A DNA stretch of 64,000 bases, from positions 62,001 to 126,000 of the forward strand of contig NZ_AP022610.1 in assembly GCF_010729665.1 (NCBI RefSeq). The letters run 5' to 3'. The notes beneath the pieces are model-generated. The model had not been told where the DNA came from. It worked only from the letters and a program-made list of their open reading frames with translations, and did no database searches. Position numbers and translations under genes: made by a program. The stretch is from Mycolicibacterium madagascariense. Lineage in GTDB: Bacteria; Actinomycetota; Actinomycetes; Mycobacteriales; Mycobacteriaceae. How positions within the stretch are numbered: the first letter of the stretch is position 1; the number at the start of each line of letters is the position of its first letter. This document shows positions 61,111-64,000 of this stretch, in pieces.

Positions 61111-61545
61111 ATGGCCAAGACCACCACGTCGAAGGACATCGACGCCACCCCGGACAAGGTCTGGGCGATCATCGCCGATCCCAGTCGGTACGCGGAGTGG
61201 AACACGCTGCACACCAGTTGGAAGGGCGAACCGCCCACCCAACTGTCCGAGGGCGCTCAGATGACCGAGGTACTCACCATCATGGGGATGGCCAACACGA
61301 TCAACTTCACCACCGACGCCTACGACGCGCCGCACTCGCTCACGATCTCCGGCGAGGGCATGGCCGGGGCGAAAGTCGCTCTGACGCTGTCGGTGCAGCC
61401 GCACGGTGACGCCTCCTCGGTGTGCACGCTGGATGCCGAATTCATCTCCGCGATGATGGTGGGCGCCATCGGCAAGGCCATCGAACGCGCCTCGAAGAAG
61501 GAACTCGACGCCTCCCTGACCAAGTTGGCCGCCCTCGTCAGCTGA
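61111..61545 (+). CDS. SRPBCC-family (polyketide-cyclase-like) protein
   Basis: A 144-residue START/Bet v1-fold protein: TTTSKDIDATPDKVWAIIADP at the start, GMANTINFTTDAYDAPHSL in the middle, and MMVGAIGKAIERASKKELDASLTKL as the long C-terminal helix. It has no obvious catalytic residue and probably binds a hydrophobic ligand or intermediate. A good Shine-Dalgarno (AAGGAGAG) precedes the ATG. Confidence 0.88.
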   Translation: MAKTTTSKDIDATPDKVWAIIADPSRYAEWNTLHTSWKGEPPTQLSEGAQMTEVLTIMGMANTINFTTDAYDAPHSLTISGEGMAGAKVALTLSVQPHGDASSVCTLDAEFISAMMVGAIGKAIERASKKELDASLTKLAALVS

Positions 61546-61572
61546 CCACCCAAGACAAGGGAGGACACCATC

Positions 61573-62454
61573 ATGATGGGTTCATTGGAGAATCGGGTCG
61601 CCATCGTCACCGGTGCCGGCCGCGGAATCGGCCGTTCGCACGCGCTGCTGTTGGCCAGTCGGGGTGTCGCGGTCGTCGTCAACGATCTCGGCGGAAGCAA
61701 TTCCGGGGAGGGCGCCGACGCCGGCCCCGCGCAAGGCGTGGTCGACGAGATCGTGGCAGCCGGCGGGCGGGCAGTCGTCAACACCGACAGCGTGTCGGAC
61801 TGGGAGAGTGCGAAGAAGCTCGTCGACCAGGCCGTCTCGGAGTTCGGCGGCCTGGACGTCGTGGTCAACAATGCCGGGATCCTCCGAGACGGCTTCATCG
61901 CCGGGCTCGACGAATCCCAGTGGGACCTCGTCGTCGACGTGCATCTCAAGGGTCACTTCAACCTGCTGCACCACGCAGGCGCGTTTTGGAAGGAGGAGTC
62001 GAAGGCGGGCAGACAACCCACCGCCGCCGTCGTCAACACCGCGTCGGCGTCGGGGACGTTCTCCGTGTTGCCCGGGCAGGCCAACTACGGCGCCGCGAAG
62101 GCGGGGATCGCGGCGCTGACGCTGGTGGCCGCCGCCGAACTGGAACGCTACGGCGTCCGGGTCAACGCCATCGCACCGGTCGCACGCACCCGCCTGACTC
62201 TGGCCACCCCCGGGATGGGAGCCATCTTCGCCGAAGAGGTTCCCGAGGGAGAGTTCGATGCCTTTGCGCCGGAGAACATCTCGCCGGTGGTGGCGTTCCT
62301 GGCGACGCCGGGGTGCCCACTGAACGGCAAGGTGCTGGCCGTGCAGGGCGGAGCGATCTCGCTGCTGCAGGGTTGGACGTTCGCCGACACAGTCGAGACC
62401 GACGGGCCGTGGGACGTCGACGAATTGCCGGCGTTGCTCGGGCACTGGGGCTAG
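61573..62454 (+). CDS. SDR, (3R)-hydroxyacyl-CoA dehydrogenase-like
   Basis: A 293-residue SDR similar to the dehydrogenase domain of multifunctional enzyme type 2 (HSD17B4). TGAGRGIG (13-20), VVNDLGGSNSGEG after beta-2 (typical of this group), NNAGILRD, catalytic Ser in NTASASG, Tyr-Lys in YGAAKAG. It would oxidise the (3R)-hydroxyacyl-CoA made by the MaoC protein, giving the thiolase substrate. An ATG at 61573 is used; a second Met follows directly. Confidence 0.92.
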   Translation: MMGSLENRVAIVTGAGRGIGRSHALLLASRGVAVVVNDLGGSNSGEGADAGPAQGVVDEIVAAGGRAVVNTDSVSDWESAKKLVDQAVSEFGGLDVVVNNAGILRDGFIAGLDESQWDLVVDVHLKGHFNLLHHAGAFWKEESKAGRQPTAAVVNTASASGTFSVLPGQANYGAAKAGIAALTLVAAAELERYGVRVNAIAPVARTRLTLATPGMGAIFAEEVPEGEFDAFAPENISPVVAFLATPGCPLNGKVLAVQGGAISLLQGWTFADTVETDGPWDVDELPALLGHWG

Positions 62455-62463
62455 CCGCCACCG

Positions 62464-63327
62464 ATGATCGTGCAACGACGCGCCATCTACGCCGGTGTAG
62501 AAACCCGCGAGTTGTCCGTCAGCGGTGCAGGACCCACGATCGTGCTGCTGCACGGGTTCGCCGACTCGGCCGACTGCTGGCGACCCGTCCTGACCCTGCT
62601 CGAGCGCGCGGGGAGGACGGCCGTCGCGGTGGACCTCGTCGGATTCGGTGCGGCCGACTCGACTCGTTGGGGCCCGCTGCTGCCGCAGTGGGACGAGTTC
62701 GTCGAGGCTGTCGTGGCCCAGCACGGCGCCACGTCGGCCGTCGTGCTCGTCGGCAACTCGCTGGGGGGATTGCTCACGGTGCGGGCGGCTGCCACCGTCA
62801 AGGGACTACCGATCCGCGGCGTCGTCGCCATCGACGCCGCCGGGACCGGTTGGACACCACTGGTGCGGGCGGTGATCGTGCAGAACCTCCTCCTCCTGAC
62901 ACCGTTGGTGGCTCTACCCGTTCCACCGATGGTGCGACGCGCGGGGGTCACCCTGGTCGCCCGCATCGTGCTCTACGGACGTTGGCGCTCAGCAGATCCG
63001 GAGACGATCGACAGCTTCGCCAAGGGCATTCGCACCCGGCGCGACGCGCAGCGGTTGATCGCCGTGGCTCGGCGGACGGTAGGGGAGGTGAACGCCCATG
63101 GACCATTCGACGGAATCGATTGTGCCACCGTGGTTCTCCACGGCCGGCGTGATCTGCTGGTGTCCGTCGACGCCGCCCGCCGGCTGCACCGCATGATCCC
63201 CGGCAGCCGCCTCGTGGTGCTCGAGCGTAGCGGGCACTGCCCTCAACTCGATGCACCGGAACGGGTAGCAGCCTTGGCCATCGAACTCGCCGCCACCGCC
63301 ACCCCACGACGCGCCGGTACGGCCTAG
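62464..63327 (+). CDS. Alpha/beta hydrolase
   Basis: A 287-residue alpha/beta hydrolase: VLLHGFADSADCW, DLVGFGAAD, nucleophile GNSLGG (Ser about 99), and the terminal ERSGHCPQLDAP His. It follows the SDR by nine bases within the operon. It could be a thioesterase or esterase releasing the end product, or open an ester before ligation. No lid domain is obvious. Confidence 0.9.
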   Translation: MIVQRRAIYAGVETRELSVSGAGPTIVLLHGFADSADCWRPVLTLLERAGRTAVAVDLVGFGAADSTRWGPLLPQWDEFVEAVVAQHGATSAVVLVGNSLGGLLTVRAAATVKGLPIRGVVAIDAAGTGWTPLVRAVIVQNLLLLTPLVALPVPPMVRRAGVTLVARIVLYGRWRSADPETIDSFAKGIRTRRDAQRLIAVARRTVGEVNAHGPFDGIDCATVVLHGRRDLLVSVDAARRLHRMIPGSRLVVLERSGHCPQLDAPERVAALAIELAATATPRRAGTA

Positions 63328-63333
63328 GAGAAC

Positions 63334-64000
63334 GTGTTCGTGCACCCCATGACTCAGCTCGTGTCCAGGGTCTGCGAGGAACTGTGGGCGGCGGGTCCGA
63401 TGATCCGCAGTGGGCTGGTGGAACCTCTCGAACCCCGTCGCGTCGCGGCGTGCGTGGCGGCGTACAGATCCTACGGCGCACTCGGCGCGACGGTGCGCAT
63501 CGCGGCGATCCGCCATCCCGACCGGACTGCGATCATCGACGAACTGGGCACCATGAGTTTCGCAGAACTCGACGCCTCGTCCAACGCGGTCGGCAACCGG
63601 TGGCGCCAGCAGGGTCTGCAGGCCGGTGACGGCGTGGCCATCCTGGTCCGCAATCATCGCGGCTTCCTGCAGGCGGTCTTCGCCGGCGCCAAGTGCGGGG
63701 CACGAATCATCCTGCTCAACACCGACTTCGGCGCCACCCAGGTGCGGGCCGTCGTCGGCAGGGAAGGCGCTGATCTCGTCGTGTACGACGAGGAATACAC
63801 CGCCGCGGTCGCGGGACTCGAGCCTCGTCATGGTCTCTGGACGGCGTGGACCGACACCGCTGTGACCGACTTCAGCCTGGCTGCCGTTGCCGACGCAGAC
63901 CCCACCCCGCCACCGCCCAGCGGAAGCTTGCCCAAGATCGTCATCCTGACCAGTGGTACCACTGGAACGCCCAAGGGAGCCAACAGAACCGAACCGCGCT
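63334..64000 (+). CDS. Acyl-CoA synthetase (AMP-binding), C-terminus beyond window
   Basis: The first 222 residues or so of an AMP-binding ligase of the long-chain/bile-acid-CoA type: RIAAIRHPDRTAIIDELGTMSFAELDASSNAVG, GVAILVRNHRGFLQAVFAGAKCGARIILLN, and the P-loop VILTSGTTGTPKG at 63943-63981. Possible starts are GTG at 63334 or 63340 and ATG at 63349; TAGGAG lies just before. It ends the visible operon and would activate the substrate acid for the hydratase-dehydrogenase-thiolase steps. Confidence 0.9.
   Translation, partial: MFVHPMTQLVSRVCEELWAAGPMIRSGLVEPLEPRRVAACVAAYRSYGALGATVRIAAIRHPDRTAIIDELGTMSFAELDASSNAVGNRWRQQGLQAGDGVAILVRNHRGFLQAVFAGAKCGARIILLNTDFGATQVRAVVGREGADLVVYDEEYTAAVAGLEPRHGLWTAWTDTAVTDFSLAAVADADPTPPPPSGSLPKIVILTSGTTGTPKGANRTEPR

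Noticed and set aside
1..64000. CRISPR arrays, tRNA or rRNA genes, riboswitches
   Set aside because: No regularly spaced short repeats with spacers, no cloverleaf-like T-loop with matching acceptor arms, and no rRNA-like segments were noticed by eye; a covariance-model scan would be needed to exclude small RNAs.

Overview
The window is high-GC actinobacterial DNA that fits a fast-growing Mycobacterium/Mycolicibacterium. Evidence for this is an Mce-family protein at the left edge, an F420-type nitroreductase and an F420-type luciferase-like oxidoreductase, a mycobacterial SAM-methyltransferase of the TIGR00027 kind, an AveC-family membrane protein, an IS1081-like IS256 element, and many TetR regulators beside CoA-linked catabolic genes. 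No tRNA, rRNA, CRISPR array or phage module was seen. All calls come from reading the sequence; no database search was possible.

Layout. 1-4.9 kb: the start of an mceA-like gene (cut by the edge), a TetR gene, two paired four/five-helix membrane proteins and an orphan cytochrome-oxidase subunit III/IV pair. 4.9-10.3 kb: a shikimate-dehydrogenase-like enzyme and an XRE/MmyB regulator, divergent from a cupin, double carboxymuconolactone-decarboxylase (CMD) lipoprotein, short-chain dehydrogenase (SDR) and aldo-keto reductase run, with a second cupin facing it. 10.3-11.05 kb: relics. 11.05-20.9 kb: two divergent operons around a perfect 18-bp palindrome. Leftward are AveC-like protein, small membrane protein, SDR, cytochrome P450, acyl-CoA ligase and TetR. 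Rightward are enoyl-CoA hydratase, APH-type kinase, phytanoyl-CoA dioxygenase-like oxygenase and a DUF7064/7065-type protein. This looks like one CoA-dependent pathway for a lipid- or terpenoid-like compound and is the best candidate here for an undescribed system. 20.9-22.7 kb: IS3 and IS481 debris.

22.7-26.5 kb: a tightly coupled operon (two CMD proteins, a beta-propeller lactonase-like protein, an alpha/beta hydrolase whose nucleophile Ser is Ala) with a divergent TetR. 26.7-30.1 kb: TetR facing a Rox-like FAD monooxygenase and a methyltransferase. 30.3-34.8 kb: aldo-keto reductase, M24 peptidase-like protein and alpha/beta hydrolase opposite an XRE regulator. 35-45 kb: an accessory patchwork of arylsulfatase, small secreted protein, F420 enzyme, Arr-type rifamycin ADP-ribosyltransferase, an intact IS1081-like element, DUF1801 protein, LLM oxidoreductase and MarR, with decayed gaps between them.

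45.2-52.5 kb: an Lrp/AsnC regulator divergent from a seven-gene catabolic operon: amino-acid-type permease, NodB/PuuE-type deacetylase, C45 Ntn-hydrolase, VOC protein, SDR, Rieske oxygenase and VanB-like reductase. Four TGCGCAG-type boxes spaced by about 31 bp lie in the control region. Two fragments of a paralogous reductase gene survive as relics at 56.3 and 57.2 kb. 52.6-57.7 kb: SPFH/band-7 protein, small proteins, VOC, WYL regulator and a proline-rich anchored protein. 57.8-64 kb: an AraC regulator divergent from a beta-oxidation-like operon (double hot-dog hydratase, SCP-x-type thiolase, SRPBCC, SDR, alpha/beta hydrolase, acyl-CoA ligase) that runs off the right edge. A roughly 60-95-bp dispersed repeat occurs three times (10.35, 22.4, 34.9 kb), always inside decayed gene-free gaps.
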